Source: JBCBDX01 sp038529265 (lineage in GTDB: Bacteria > Pseudomonadota > Alphaproteobacteria > Rhizobiales > Rhizobiaceae). Taken from it: 64,000 nucleotides of DNA. Within the stretch, counting starts at the first letter, position 1, and every line of letters begins with the position of its first letter. Location of the stretch: contig JBCBDX010000005.1 of the NCBI GenBank assembly GCA_038529265.1, forward strand, positions 124,001 to 188,000. The letters run 5' to 3'. Positions 8,381-17,440 of this stretch are shown here, piece after piece. The notes under the pieces were generated by a model, which saw only the letters and a program-made list of their open reading frames with translations, searched no databases and was not told the DNA's origin. Made by a program: the position numbers and the translations under genes.

Positions 8381-10573
8381 TCACCGCGACAGAATGCTAT
8401 TGGCGAGTGCTGTCGTGCTGATGAGGCGGCGGGCCAAGATGCCGGCGGCATATTGGTGTATGTCACTTGCTATCTCAGGGTGAACGCGTTCGAGGCTTTC
8501 GACATCGACACGCAGCAGTTCAACATCCGTTTCAGCAATCACATCGGCGGTGCGATCACCATTTGAATAGTGCGCCAGCTCGCCGATCAATGCGCCATCC
8601 CTGAATTGCGCCACACGCATCTGAGACCCGTTGCTGCGTTGAACTTCGGCGCGCATCTGACCTTTCAAAAGCAGATAGATTTCCCGACCAGACGTACCCG
8701 CGTGAAACAAAATTGTTTCAGGTGGCAGTTCGAGGCGCTGGACGGGGCCGCCATCTTTGATCAGTTTGACAAGCGTTTTGATCAATCGCTTGCGAGCCGT
8801 GGAACCGGTGGGCTTTGGCATTTCAGCAAGCAGGCGCTGTTCCAGAACTTCAACTGCAGCATCTTTTTCAGATTCAAAACGCGGGCCAGCAATCGGAGCG
8901 CAGGCCTCAATGATCTGTGATTGATACTCTTCATCGACCTGCACAAACAGAAGCTCGACCTTGGCATTGTGCGCATCGCGCACGATGCGCCCCAAAGTCT
9001 GAATCGCTGATACATCAAGGCCCTGAACATCGGAGAAATCGAGCATGATGGATTGTGGTGGCGGTGCGGCCACCAACTCGCGGCGTACCCGCTCGCGCAA
9101 CGCGTGCGCCGTACCGAAGAAAATGAAGCCGTCCAGATGCAGGATGACAGAGTTACTGCCATTTTCGGCGAGCCATGAAAGCTCTCCCATGGGGCGCTCC
9201 ACCCGGCTGCGTTCGCTCGCAAGCGTCGTACGTGATCGCACGCAGTCGATCTTAGCATAGGTGAGAAGGAACAAGACAATCGCCGCCAGGATACCGACGA
9301 ACACTGCCCAAAGAAAACCTGCCGTTCCCGCGACAATGACAATGCCCACCACAACGGCATAGTCAAAACCGGAGAGCTTGCCCCACGTGTCCTTGAGCCA
9401 AGTCCACAGAAGATCAATGCCAATGAAAATCAACAGGGCGCTGAAGACACCAACCGGCAGTGAGCCCAGCGCTGCGGCGCCCATGACCAGCGCCAGCAAG
9501 CATCCAGCTGCGCCCACAAGGCCCGGCAGCCTGCCCGAAACGCCCAAATTTTTCGCAATGGCAGGTTCTGTTACGGATTGAAAACCCGGCATGCCGCCAA
9601 AGGCAGCGCCACCAATATTGGCAAGACCCGTTGCGCTCAGGTCCTTGTCCGTATCGAGGTCACGATCAAAGACCTTCTCAAGACCGGAGATATTCAAAAT
9701 CGTGCCCAGAAGCGTGAGGCCAACAACCGCAAGGATAAGTGGTGCCTGCTGCAAAACCAACGGCCAGTCGGCGCGCAAAATCACCGTTGGATCAACACTG
9801 TTGATAAATGTCGACCCTTCAAAAGGACCAAGCAATAGTCCGACTGAGCGCGCATCAGCCAGAGTTAGGTCCAGCAAAAACAGGGTTACGTAAAACGCGG
9901 CAAAAAGTGCCAGCAGCGCTCCAGGCATGAAGAAAATTGATTTCACCTTGCGGGCACCGTAGGCGAGCATCACACCGGCAATCCCCCAAGGAACCCATGT
10001 ATAAAGAATGTCCGGCGCGAAGATTATGGGCAGGTTGAAGGTTGAGATATTCTCACCCAACAACATCGAGAGACCGGCAAGGACAACCAGATAACCTGTC
10101 GCGGCTAGAAAACCGGCTATTACCTGATGCGGCACATAACGAATGACGGCGCCCCATCGAAACGCACCGACAAAAAGTGCGATGATGCCAGTGGTTAGTG
10201 CGGAAATTGGAACGAGAACCGCAACAGTCGCTGCGGTCACGTCCATATCGGCTGATGCCTGCCCGGCGAGCATGGCGGATATGCCGCTTGCCAAGAGTAT
10301 GGCTGGTGCGTCCTGTGGGAGTGTCATGGCTTCTTTGACACTGGATCTGGCACTGCCGATGAGAAACATGATCGTCGCGCCAACCAATGTGTGCGCAATG
10401 CCCATGCCCAAATAAGGCGCAAGCGGCCCGACATAGATAATCGCCACAAAAGATATGATGGTCACAACGCTGATCATCGCTAGGATTGGCGCGCCGACCA
10501 GAATGCTGAAGATTGCTTTTTTATCGAACAACTGAGCTTGCGATTTCTGTTGGTTTACCAGCCTTGCCGACAT
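8381..10573 (-). CDS. SulP-family anion transporter with STAS and cyclic-nucleotide-binding domains
   Basis: About 730 residues, three parts. Residues ~10-445 are a membrane domain of roughly ten or more helices with the SulP signature GLANIGGAAFGGMPGFQSVT. Next is a STAS domain (residues ~470-580: SVILHLDGFIFFGTAHAL, LDFSDVQGLDVSAIQ). The end is a cNMP-binding domain (~600-730) with an intact phosphate cassette (IGELAHYSNGDRTADV), so real nucleotide binding is plausible. SulP proteins carry sulfate, bicarbonate or dicarboxylates; the substrate here is unknown. The frame extends to 10636, but the ATG at 10573 (MSARLVNQ) fits the family better. Same strand as the Crp-like gene downstream. Confidence 0.85.
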   Translation of the reverse strand: MSARLVNQQKSQAQLFDKKAIFSILVGAPILAMISVVTIISFVAIIYVGPLAPYLGMGIAHTLVGATIMFLIGSARSSVKEAMTLPQDAPAILLASGISAMLAGQASADMDVTAATVAVLVPISALTTGIIALFVGAFRWGAVIRYVPHQVIAGFLAATGYLVVLAGLSMLLGENISTFNLPIIFAPDILYTWVPWGIAGVMLAYGARKVKSIFFMPGALLALFAAFYVTLFLLDLTLADARSVGLLLGPFEGSTFINSVDPTVILRADWPLVLQQAPLILAVVGLTLLGTILNISGLEKVFDRDLDTDKDLSATGLANIGGAAFGGMPGFQSVTEPAIAKNLGVSGRLPGLVGAAGCLLALVMGAAALGSLPVGVFSALLIFIGIDLLWTWLKDTWGKLSGFDYAVVVGIVIVAGTAGFLWAVFVGILAAIVLFLLTYAKIDCVRSRTTLASERSRVERPMGELSWLAENGSNSVILHLDGFIFFGTAHALRERVRRELVAAPPPQSIMLDFSDVQGLDVSAIQTLGRIVRDAHNAKVELLFVQVDEEYQSQIIEACAPIAGPRFESEKDAAVEVLEQRLLAEMPKPTGSTARKRLIKTLVKLIKDGGPVQRLELPPETILFHAGTSGREIYLLLKGQMRAEVQRSNGSQMRVAQFRDGALIGELAHYSNGDRTADVIAETDVELLRVDVESLERVHPEIASDIHQYAAGILARRLISTTALANSILSR

Positions 10574-10741
10574 CAATTTCACACGATGCTTAGACGCAAA
10601 CCTATGTCCATCGGCATACTGGCAGCTAAAGCACACCCGGATGAACTGTCAATGAAACCGCGCTCCCGTACAGAAGCTCCAACATGGAGCACGCATTAAG
10701 TGTGCCATGACCGATCGATTTTTGGCGGTTCGGATTAGATA

Positions 10742-11065
10742 TCAGCCTTTACGGTCTTCCAGCAATTCGATTTCAACGAACGCACATTCAAAATCGTTCG
10801 CATTGATAACATCGTGCTCGACGCCGATTTCACGATAATATGGAACGCCGCTTTGCAGTTCAGCATGCATACACTCGCCATTGCCCAAATCAATTTCTAG
10901 AGTTCCGTCAAACTGAGGAACAACAACATAGTCAAACGCATGGCGATGCCAGCCTGTGTTATCACCCTTGCGCTTAAACCGCCATTCGGTGACCCTCACT
11001 CTTTCATTATTGATGATCACCGTCGGGATCGCAGTTCCTCGTGTGCCGCACATCGCAATGGTCAC
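10742..11065 (-). CDS. Small cupin-domain protein
   Basis: About 107 residues, a single cupin barrel. TGWHRHAFDYVVVP gives the first cupin motif with H40 and H42, and the second motif includes VEHDVIN. The likely role is metal-dependent binding or catalysis on a small molecule; the function is unknown. The start is ambiguous: GTG at 11065 or ATG at 11053, with GAGAGG a little upstream. It is flanked by the SulP gene (downstream, same strand) and a methyltransferase gene (upstream, same strand). Confidence 0.75.
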   Translation of the reverse strand: MTIAMCGTRGTAIPTVIINNERVRVTEWRFKRKGDNTGWHRHAFDYVVVPQFDGTLEIDLGNGECMHAELQSGVPYYREIGVEHDVINANDFECAFVEIELLEDRKG

Positions 11066-11167
11066 CTCTCTTTATGGAGCTAAGGCGCTTTTCTGATACA
11101 CCAGGTTCAGAATGCTCAGCTCAAATTCAACCAACCCATTTACCCAAGCAACGACAGTTTTCGCACG

Positions 11168-11800
11168 TCAAATCCGCCGTACTGCAATCACCCAGCCGGT
11201 GAGACCCGTGCCTCTAATATGCTCGCCATGCTCGTCTTTGCGGCCCGTGAGGGTGCCCGTGCTTTCAAGCGCGGCGAGTTTGTTGGTGAGGCTGCCTTCC
11301 TGATAGAAATGATCATTCAGGCCGATGACCAAAACGCCGCCAGGCTTGAGCACCCTTAATATATCGTCCAGCGCATCAGCCATGACATGACCAAAAGAGA
11401 AGACGCCGACACAGGTCACGGCATCATAGACCGCATCATTTGCATCCATTGGCGGGGCATTAAGGTTGGTTTCAAAAAGGCGCTTGTAAGCGCCGGTGGC
11501 TTCGGCCTTTTCCAGCATGCCCGTTGAATAGTCACAGCCATCAATGGTCGCGTAGCCCGCATTTTTCAGCGCAAGGCCGGAAAGACCAGAGCCGCAACCG
11601 ACATCAAGGATAAGGGGATTATTATTCGGCGGCATCAACCCAAGCAGCGCCTTCGCGCAGCGCACAGGCTGTTGATATTCGTTCTCGCCCAACTCCTCGT
11701 CATAAACCTCTGCCCAGGCATCATAGAGCGCTTTGGTGTCCGCATCGGTCTTAACGGTATAGGCCTTGTCGAGAAAACGCTTCTGATCGTTGTCGTTCAT
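11168..11800 (-). CDS. Class I SAM-dependent methyltransferase
   Basis: About 210 residues. SAM-binding motif I is LILDVGCGSGLSG, with the acidic residue of motif II in GCDYSTGML and the DILRVLKPGGVLVIGLN strand after it. YDAWAEVYDEEL near the N-terminus is common in methyltransferase type 11/12 proteins such as Williams-Beuren region 27 relatives. The target is unknown. The ATG at 11800 is preferred (GGGAG upstream) over 11845. It is divergent from rpmI with about 200 bases between them. Confidence 0.82.
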   Translation of the reverse strand: MNDNDQKRFLDKAYTVKTDADTKALYDAWAEVYDEELGENEYQQPVRCAKALLGLMPPNNNPLILDVGCGSGLSGLALKNAGYATIDGCDYSTGMLEKAEATGAYKRLFETNLNAPPMDANDAVYDAVTCVGVFSFGHVMADALDDILRVLKPGGVLVIGLNDHFYQEGSLTNKLAALESTGTLTGRKDEHGEHIRGTGLTGWVIAVRRI

Positions 11801-12003
11801 GCTGCCAAGCTCCCTTTGCGGGCAGGGTTGCATCACGCCAGACATGAGTCTATAGACCCGCGTCTCGAACCGGCCGGCAGGGCATGCCGTGTCTGTTCTT
11901 AATGCTGATAATCACCACGCAACTTTCCGGGAAACCGGGTATCGCGCGTTTTGGCCGCAAGGCTCTCGCCGATGATAGCGTGGCAAAATAAATGGAGAAG
12001 CAA

Positions 12004-12207
12004 ATGCCCAAGATGAAGACAAAGTCTTCGGTCAAGAAGCGTTTCAAGGTTACCGCTTCCGGTAAGATTAAAGTTGCGCAAGCCGGCAAACGCCACGGCA
12101 TGATCAAACGGTCCAACAAGTTCATCCGCAACGCGCGCGGCACCATGGTGCTGAGCGAGAGCGATGCTGGTATCGTTAAGAAGTATATTCCGTACGGCCT
12201 GAAGTAA
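12004..12207 (+). CDS. rpmI: 50S ribosomal protein L35
   Basis: 67 residues, the standard length, with the canonical MPKMKTKSSVKKRFKVTASG start and HGMIKRS core. GGAG lies eight bases before the ATG at 12004; the ATG 12 bases upstream is in frame but would bury that site. It is followed 30 bases later by rplT. In many bacteria infC lies directly upstream; here it is separated by the accessory block. Confidence 0.98.
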   Translation: MPKMKTKSSVKKRFKVTASGKIKVAQAGKRHGMIKRSNKFIRNARGTMVLSESDAGIVKKYIPYGLK

Positions 12208-12237
12208 GCCGCGTAAGAAGACCGAAGGAGAGTTTCC

Positions 12238-12639
12238 ATGGCACGTGTCAAACGCGGTGTAACCGCCCACGCCAAGCATAAAAAAGTCATCAAGGCCGCC
12301 AAAGGTTTCTATGGTCGCCGCAAGAACACCATCCGTATCGCCAAGCAGGCGGTCGAGCGCGCTGACCAATATGCGTATCGCGACCGAAAGGTGCGCAAGC
12401 GTAATTTCCGCTCATTGTGGATTCAGCGTATCAATGCGGCTGCCCGTGAGCACGGCCTCACATATGGCCGCCTGATCGACGGTTTGACGAAAGCCGGTAT
12501 TGAGGTGGACCGTAAAGTTCTTTCCGATCTGGCCATTCACGAGCCTGCAGCATTTGCAAAGGTTGTTGAGCAGGCCAAAGGCTCGCTGGCTTACCTGAAA
12601 GACACAACACCAAACGCATTTGAGAGCGCCGTCAACTAA
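12238..12639 (+). CDS. rplT: 50S ribosomal protein L20
   Basis: 133 residues. L20 is a large-subunit assembly protein that in some bacteria represses its own operon by binding the leader. It shows the typical MARVKRGVTAHAKHKKV start and the RNTIRIAKQAVERADQYAYRDR helix. GGAG precedes the ATG. An intrinsic terminator follows at 12678. Confidence 0.98.
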   Translation: MARVKRGVTAHAKHKKVIKAAKGFYGRRKNTIRIAKQAVERADQYAYRDRKVRKRNFRSLWIQRINAAAREHGLTYGRLIDGLTKAGIEVDRKVLSDLAIHEPAAFAKVVEQAKGSLAYLKDTTPNAFESAVN

Positions 12640-12677
12640 GGCCCGCGCGCGTCTCAACGTTTACACTTTCGATTTGA

Positions 12678-12714
12678 GAACCCGCTCTGGCCTTGCCGGA
12701 TGCGGGTTCTTTTA
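12678..12714 (+). terminator. Intrinsic terminator after rplT
   Basis: Nine-base-pair stem AGAACCCGC / GCGGGTTCT (12678-12686 and 12703-12711) with a 16-base loop, followed by TTT. It separates rpmI-rplT from the pheS operon. Confidence 0.78.
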
Positions 12715-12756
12715 TGTTGCGCCAACCCGGCACCTTGCTAAGACAACGCCAACTTA

Positions 12757-12772
12757 AAGAAACAGGTTTCTT
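12757..12772 (+). promoter_or_regulatory. Small hairpin at the pheS ribosome site
   Basis: AAGAAA and TTTCTT (12757-12762 and 12767-12772) flank CAGG, two bases before the pheS ATG. The AGG in the loop may be the ribosome-binding site. The stem is A/T-only and short, so a regulatory role is speculative. Confidence 0.2.
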
Positions 12773-12774
12773 CC

Positions 12775-13872
12775 ATGACTGAAGCGGCAAAAGACCTCGA
12801 ACAGCTTGAAGCCACACTGACTGCGCAAATCAATGCCGCCTCCGACGAAGAGGCCATTGAGGCGCTGCGCGTCTCGGCCATCGGCAAAAAAGGCGCGATC
12901 TCCGAGCGCATGAAAACACTCGGCAAAATGAGCGCGGAAGAGCGGCAGGTGATGGGCCCGGCGCTGAACGGGCTGAAAACACGCATCACCGACGCGATCC
13001 TTGCCCGCAAAACCGAACTGCACGATGCAGCGATTGAAGCGCGGCTGGCGACGGAGACAGTCGATGTGACGCTGCCGGTGAACTCGTCGCCTGCTGAACG
13101 CGGGCGCATACACCCGATCAGTCAGGTGACCGACGAGATAACTGCAATCTTTGCGGATATGGGCTTTTCCATCGCCGAAGGGCCCGACATTGAAACGGAC
13201 TATTACAATTTCACCGCACTGAACTTCCCTGAAGGACATCCCGCGCGTGAAATGCACGATACGTTTTTCTTAAAGCCCGATGCGGACGGCAATCGCAAAG
13301 TGCTGCGCACGCACACAAGCCCTGTGCAAATCCGCACGATGGAAGCGCAGGAACCGCCGATCCGCATTGTCATCCCCGGCAAAACCTATCGCCAGGACAG
13401 TGACGCGACACACTCGCCCATGTTCCACCAGCTTGAAGGTTTGGTGATCGACAAGCAGGCCAATGTGGCCAATCTGATGTGGGTGCTTGAAGAGTTTTGC
13501 AAGAGCTTCTTTGAGGTCGAAAGCGTCAATATGCGTTTCCGCCCGTCCTTCTTCCCGTTCACCGAACCATCGATGGAAGTCGACATTCAGTGCGACCGTT
13601 CCAAGCCCGGTGAAGTGCGCTTTGGCGAAGGCACGGACTGGATGGAGATATTGGGTTGCGGCATGGTGCACCCGAATGTGCTGCGCAATGGCGGGCTCGA
13701 TCCCGATGTCTACCAAGGTTTTGCCTGGGGCATCGGCATCGACCGGATCGCGATGCTGAAATATGGCATGCCGGACCTGCGCGCCTTCTTTGACGCGGAC
13801 GTGCGCTGGGCAGAGCATTATGGATTCCGCCCGCTGGACATGCCGACACTGTTTGGGGGGCTGAGTGGGTGA
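12775..13872 (+). CDS. pheS: Phenylalanine--tRNA ligase alpha subunit
   Basis: 365 residues. Catalytic subunit of the (alpha-beta)2 enzyme that charges tRNA-Phe. It has an N-terminal coiled coil (residues ~1-90), then class II motifs: motif 2 (VLRTHTSPVQIRTM, then GKTYRQDSDATHSPMFHQLEG) and motif 3 (GFAWGIGIDRIAMLKYG). The stop TGA overlaps the GTG start of the next gene as GTGA. It heads a four-gene coupled operon that ends with pheT. Confidence 0.98.
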   Translation: MTEAAKDLEQLEATLTAQINAASDEEAIEALRVSAIGKKGAISERMKTLGKMSAEERQVMGPALNGLKTRITDAILARKTELHDAAIEARLATETVDVTLPVNSSPAERGRIHPISQVTDEITAIFADMGFSIAEGPDIETDYYNFTALNFPEGHPAREMHDTFFLKPDADGNRKVLRTHTSPVQIRTMEAQEPPIRIVIPGKTYRQDSDATHSPMFHQLEGLVIDKQANVANLMWVLEEFCKSFFEVESVNMRFRPSFFPFTEPSMEVDIQCDRSKPGEVRFGEGTDWMEILGCGMVHPNVLRNGGLDPDVYQGFAWGIGIDRIAMLKYGMPDLRAFFDADVRWAEHYGFRPLDMPTLFGGLSG

Positions 13873-14498
13873 CGGATCCCGTCCACTATTTCGTGACAGA
13901 CATCGAAGCTGACGGACCCTCCGTCTATGATCATTCGATGTTAAGCTTTGCCACAGTCTGCGTGCGCGAAGACGGTGAAATTTTGGACCAGTTTGAGGCC
14001 AATATGACTCCTCTGTCTAATCGCAATCCGGACCCCAGGACCACCAGATGGTGGGAAACCGAGCCGGAAGCCTTTCAGAACACGCAGATTGATGCGCGTC
14101 AGCCAAGCGACGTGATGCCGGAATTCGTTCAATGGGTTGGTGAACACATCGGGCGCAAGGCCTTTGCAGCGCGGCCTTTGCTTTTTGACGGCGGATGGAT
14201 CGACTTTTATCTTCTTCGATTTGCTGATCGGCGGGTCTTCGAGGTGCCCTATTGGCACAAACCGCTCTTTGATTGCGCGGCATTGGATTTAGAGAGTTAT
14301 CTCTATGGAACGCTCGGCCGAACGGCAATGGCATCATTTGGAACCGTCAATCCGCCAGAATGGCTTGGCGATCACCCGCACACCCACAAGGCGATTGATG
14401 ATGCTTTGGGGTATGCAGTACTTTTGTCAAATGTCCTCAAAATGCAGCGTGGGCATGATGACATCCCTAAATCGATGAGAGCTGAGTTTGCTTCATGA
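13869..14498 (+). CDS. DnaQ-like (DEDDh) 3'-5' exonuclease
   Basis: 209 residues. RNase T/DnaQ-type fold: D11 and E13 in TDIEADGP form Exo I, a central aspartate lies in LLFDGGWIDFYLL, and HKAIDDALGY gives H173 and D178 of a DEDDh Exo III. The protein is a stand-alone nuclease domain without extra modules; the substrate (DNA or RNA ends) is unknown. GTG start overlaps the pheS stop by four bases, and its own stop overlaps the next start by four, so it is made together with PheS and PheT. Confidence 0.78.
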   Translation: MTDPVHYFVTDIEADGPSVYDHSMLSFATVCVREDGEILDQFEANMTPLSNRNPDPRTTRWWETEPEAFQNTQIDARQPSDVMPEFVQWVGEHIGRKAFAARPLLFDGGWIDFYLLRFADRRVFEVPYWHKPLFDCAALDLESYLYGTLGRTAMASFGTVNPPEWLGDHPHTHKAIDDALGYAVLLSNVLKMQRGHDDIPKSMRAEFAS

Positions 14499-15007
14499 CC
14501 CGCTATTCCGACGCTGCATTGCTGAAGGGCGATTATGCCCATCTGGCTTCTGACCTGAAGGTCAGGCAGCGCGGCTTGCCGTCGGATGATGATTGGAAGC
14601 GCGCACAGTGCGAAGATCACAACCGCGCGGAGATCGCAGCGCAAGCTGTGGCCAAGCAGATCTTCGGTCTGCAGCAACAGATCGATCGTGACACGGAGCA
14701 ATTGGAGATCGCGGCCTCAACTGCGGCGGGTCCCATGATCGTGTCCGGCGTCTTTCCCGAAGACGGTGAGATGCTGCGCGTCGATGGTCATCTGATTGCA
14801 GACAAACGCCCCGTCGCCCTGTTGTTGCACGCAAGTCAACTTGCTCTGACGATCACAAAGAGTACCACCGCCCATACGAACCCGGAAGATGACGGCCTGA
14901 AGATAGGCTTCGTCATTTTCGATGAATTGGAAAAACGCGCCGCAGCTCGGGAAAAAGCCCGCGCCAAAGCTGAAAGCAAATCCGCCAAGAAAGCGAAGTC
15001 GAAATGA
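14495..15007 (+). CDS. Hypothetical protein between exonuclease and pheT
   Basis: 170 residues, not recognised. The first half is polar with a helix-forming stretch (QAVAKQIFGLQQQIDRDTEQLEIA); the middle (~residues 75-135) is predicted mixed beta/alpha; the last 25 residues are Lys/Ala-rich (EKARAKAESKSAKKAKSK), a likely nucleic-acid-binding or flexible tail. ATG overlaps the upstream exonuclease stop (ATGA) and its stop overlaps the pheT start (ATGA). Coding is supported by these couplings and by frame integrity. Confidence 0.7.
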   Translation: MTRYSDAALLKGDYAHLASDLKVRQRGLPSDDDWKRAQCEDHNRAEIAAQAVAKQIFGLQQQIDRDTEQLEIAASTAAGPMIVSGVFPEDGEMLRVDGHLIADKRPVALLLHASQLALTITKSTTAHTNPEDDGLKIGFVIFDELEKRAAAREKARAKAESKSAKKAKSK

Positions 15008-17406
15008 AGTTCACCCTGTCCTGGCTTAAAGATCATCTGGAAACAGATGCAACGCTCGAAGAGATTGTTGAGCGCCTGACCATGATCGGCCTCGAGGTTG
15101 AAGAGGTCGACGACAAGTCGGCGTTTGCGCCGTTCAAGATCGCCAAGGTGGTGAGCGCTGAAAAACATCCCGATGCCGACAAGCTGCGCGTGCTTATGGT
15201 GGACGCTGGTGATGGCAAGCCGGTGCAAGTTGTGTGCGGCGCACCGAACGCACGAAAAGGTTTGATCGGCGCGTTTGCATCACCTGGCACCTATGTGCCG
15301 GGCCTCGATGTGACGCTCTCAGTTGGCAAGATCCGTGGCGTGGAAAGTTTTGGCATGATGTGTTCCGAGCGCGAGTTGGAAATGTCCGATGAGCATGATG
15401 GCATCATTGACTTGCCGTCTGATGCGCCCGTCGGCGATAGCTTTGCGTCTTATGCGGGTCTTGATGATCCGGTCATCGAAATCGGCCTGACACCCAACCG
15501 TCCTGATTGTACCGGCGTTTATGGGATCGCACGTGATCTGGCTGCCTCCGGTCTTGGCGAGTTGCGCTCGCCAAAAATCAAGCCCGCAGATGGTGAAGGC
15601 GCATGCACGGTTAAGGTGAAGATCGATACGCCGGATCTGTGTCCAGGCTTTGCGCTTCGTATGGTCAAGGGTGTGAAGAATGGCCCGTCACCGCAATGGA
15701 TGCAGCAGCGGCTGATCGCGATTGGACTGCGCCCAATTTCCGCGCTGGTCGACATCACCAACTATGTAACCTTTGGCTGGGGCCGCCCGCTGCACGTTTT
15801 TGATGCGGCCAAGGTTGCAGGCAATCTGGTGGTGCGCAATGCCAATGATGGCGAAACCATCCTCGGCCTCGATGGCAAGGAATATACGCTGACGCCCGAC
15901 ATGTGCACCATTGCCGACGATAAGGGCCCGGAGTCCATTGCTGGCATCATGGGCGGTGAGGAATCCGGCTGTGATGAAACCACCACGGACGTACTGATCG
16001 AAAGCGCGCTTTGGAACCCAATGAATGTTGCACGCACCGGGCGCGATCTCGGGATCATCACCGATGCGCGCTATCGCTTTGAGCGCGGCGTTGATCCGGA
16101 ATATATGGTCGACGGCATGGAGCTGGCGACGCAGCTGGTTCTGCAGCTTTGCGGCGGCACACCGACCGAGCCTGAGATTGTCGGTTATGAAGGTTATCAG
16201 GCGAAAACGATCTCGTTCCCTTATGCCGAAGTCCAACGTCTGACCGGCATCAATGTTGCCAACAGTGAGAGCGCGGAAATTCTGACCCGACTTGGCTTTA
16301 ACGTCATCGACAGGGGCGAGACGGCCGACGTTTCCGTGCCATCTTGGCGGCCGGATGTGGAAGGCAAAGCTGATCTTGTTGAAGAGGTGATGCGCATCCA
16401 CGGCATCAATAATATTGAACCGCAGCCGCTGCCGTCCATGGGGTCGGTCAACACCAAAATTCTAACACCGCTGCAAACGCGTACCCGCGCAGCGAAGCGG
16501 GCGCTCGCTTCTCGCGGCATGATGGAAGCAACGACCTGGTCGTTCATTCCCGAAGAGCATGCGAAGCTTTTCGGTGGCGGCGATGACGCTTTGAAGCTCG
16601 AAAACCCTATCGCAGCCGACATGTCCAACATGCGGCCGTCACTCCTTCCGGGCCTGATGGCCGCTGCGCAGCGCAATGCCAATTTCGGCCATGGTGATGC
16701 GGCATTGTTTGAAGTGTCCGGCATCTACGAAAACGATACGCCGGATGGTCAGCGTCGCGTTGCAGGTGGCATTCGCCGCGGGACAGCAGGTTTGGACGGT
16801 TCAGGGCGCGATTGGACAGGCAATGCTAGTTCGGTCAGCGTCTATGATGCCAAGGCTGATGCGCTGGCTGCGCTGGAAGCGGCAGGCGCACCGGTTGCCA
16901 ATCTTCAAATCGAAGCGGGTGCGCCTGACTGGTATCATCCTGGTCGCTCGGGCGTGATCAAGTTGGGCCCAAAAAACATTTTCGGCCATTTTGGTGAATT
17001 CCATCCCAAGACACTCGATGCTCTGGATGTCAAAGGGCCTATCTGTGGCTTTGAGGTTTATCTCGATGCGATCCCTGAGCCCAAGAAAAAGGCAACGCGT
17101 ACCAAGCCGCGCCTTGACCTCTCACCGTTCCAAGCGGTCACGCGGGACTTTGCTTTTGTGGTCGATAAGGCCGTACCGGCGCAAAAACTGGTCCGTGCCG
17201 TTGCCGGTGCTGACAAGAAGCTGATCACGGGTGTTAGTGTGTTCGACCTGTTTGAAGGCACCTCGCTTGGCGAAGACAAAAAGTCCATCGCGCTAGAAGT
17301 GCAAATCCAGCCGACCGAGGCGACGCTGACCGATGATGATCTGGAGGCACTGCAAGCGGCAGTAGTGAAAGCTGGCGAGAAGGTCGGTGGGGTGCTGCGG
17401 GGCTAG
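15004..17406 (+). CDS. pheT: Phenylalanine--tRNA ligase beta subunit
   Basis: 800 residues, normal length. Domains in order: N-terminal segment and tRNA-binding EMAP-like OB fold (FKIAKVVSAEKHPDADKLRVL, residues ~38-150), B3/B4 editing region (RYRFERGVDPE), B5 DNA-binding-like domain, and a C-terminal ferredoxin-like anticodon-binding domain (residues ~705-800). It edits Tyr-tRNA-Phe and binds the tRNA anticodon. It overlaps the preceding unknown gene by four bases. Confidence 0.98.
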   Translation: MKFTLSWLKDHLETDATLEEIVERLTMIGLEVEEVDDKSAFAPFKIAKVVSAEKHPDADKLRVLMVDAGDGKPVQVVCGAPNARKGLIGAFASPGTYVPGLDVTLSVGKIRGVESFGMMCSERELEMSDEHDGIIDLPSDAPVGDSFASYAGLDDPVIEIGLTPNRPDCTGVYGIARDLAASGLGELRSPKIKPADGEGACTVKVKIDTPDLCPGFALRMVKGVKNGPSPQWMQQRLIAIGLRPISALVDITNYVTFGWGRPLHVFDAAKVAGNLVVRNANDGETILGLDGKEYTLTPDMCTIADDKGPESIAGIMGGEESGCDETTTDVLIESALWNPMNVARTGRDLGIITDARYRFERGVDPEYMVDGMELATQLVLQLCGGTPTEPEIVGYEGYQAKTISFPYAEVQRLTGINVANSESAEILTRLGFNVIDRGETADVSVPSWRPDVEGKADLVEEVMRIHGINNIEPQPLPSMGSVNTKILTPLQTRTRAAKRALASRGMMEATTWSFIPEEHAKLFGGGDDALKLENPIAADMSNMRPSLLPGLMAAAQRNANFGHGDAALFEVSGIYENDTPDGQRRVAGGIRRGTAGLDGSGRDWTGNASSVSVYDAKADALAALEAAGAPVANLQIEAGAPDWYHPGRSGVIKLGPKNIFGHFGEFHPKTLDALDVKGPICGFEVYLDAIPEPKKKATRTKPRLDLSPFQAVTRDFAFVVDKAVPAQKLVRAVAGADKKLITGVSVFDLFEGTSLGEDKKSIALEVQIQPTEATLTDDDLEALQAAVVKAGEKVGGVLRG

Positions 17407-17440
17407 ATACCGTCAGCAATACACAAACCAGGACGGAACG

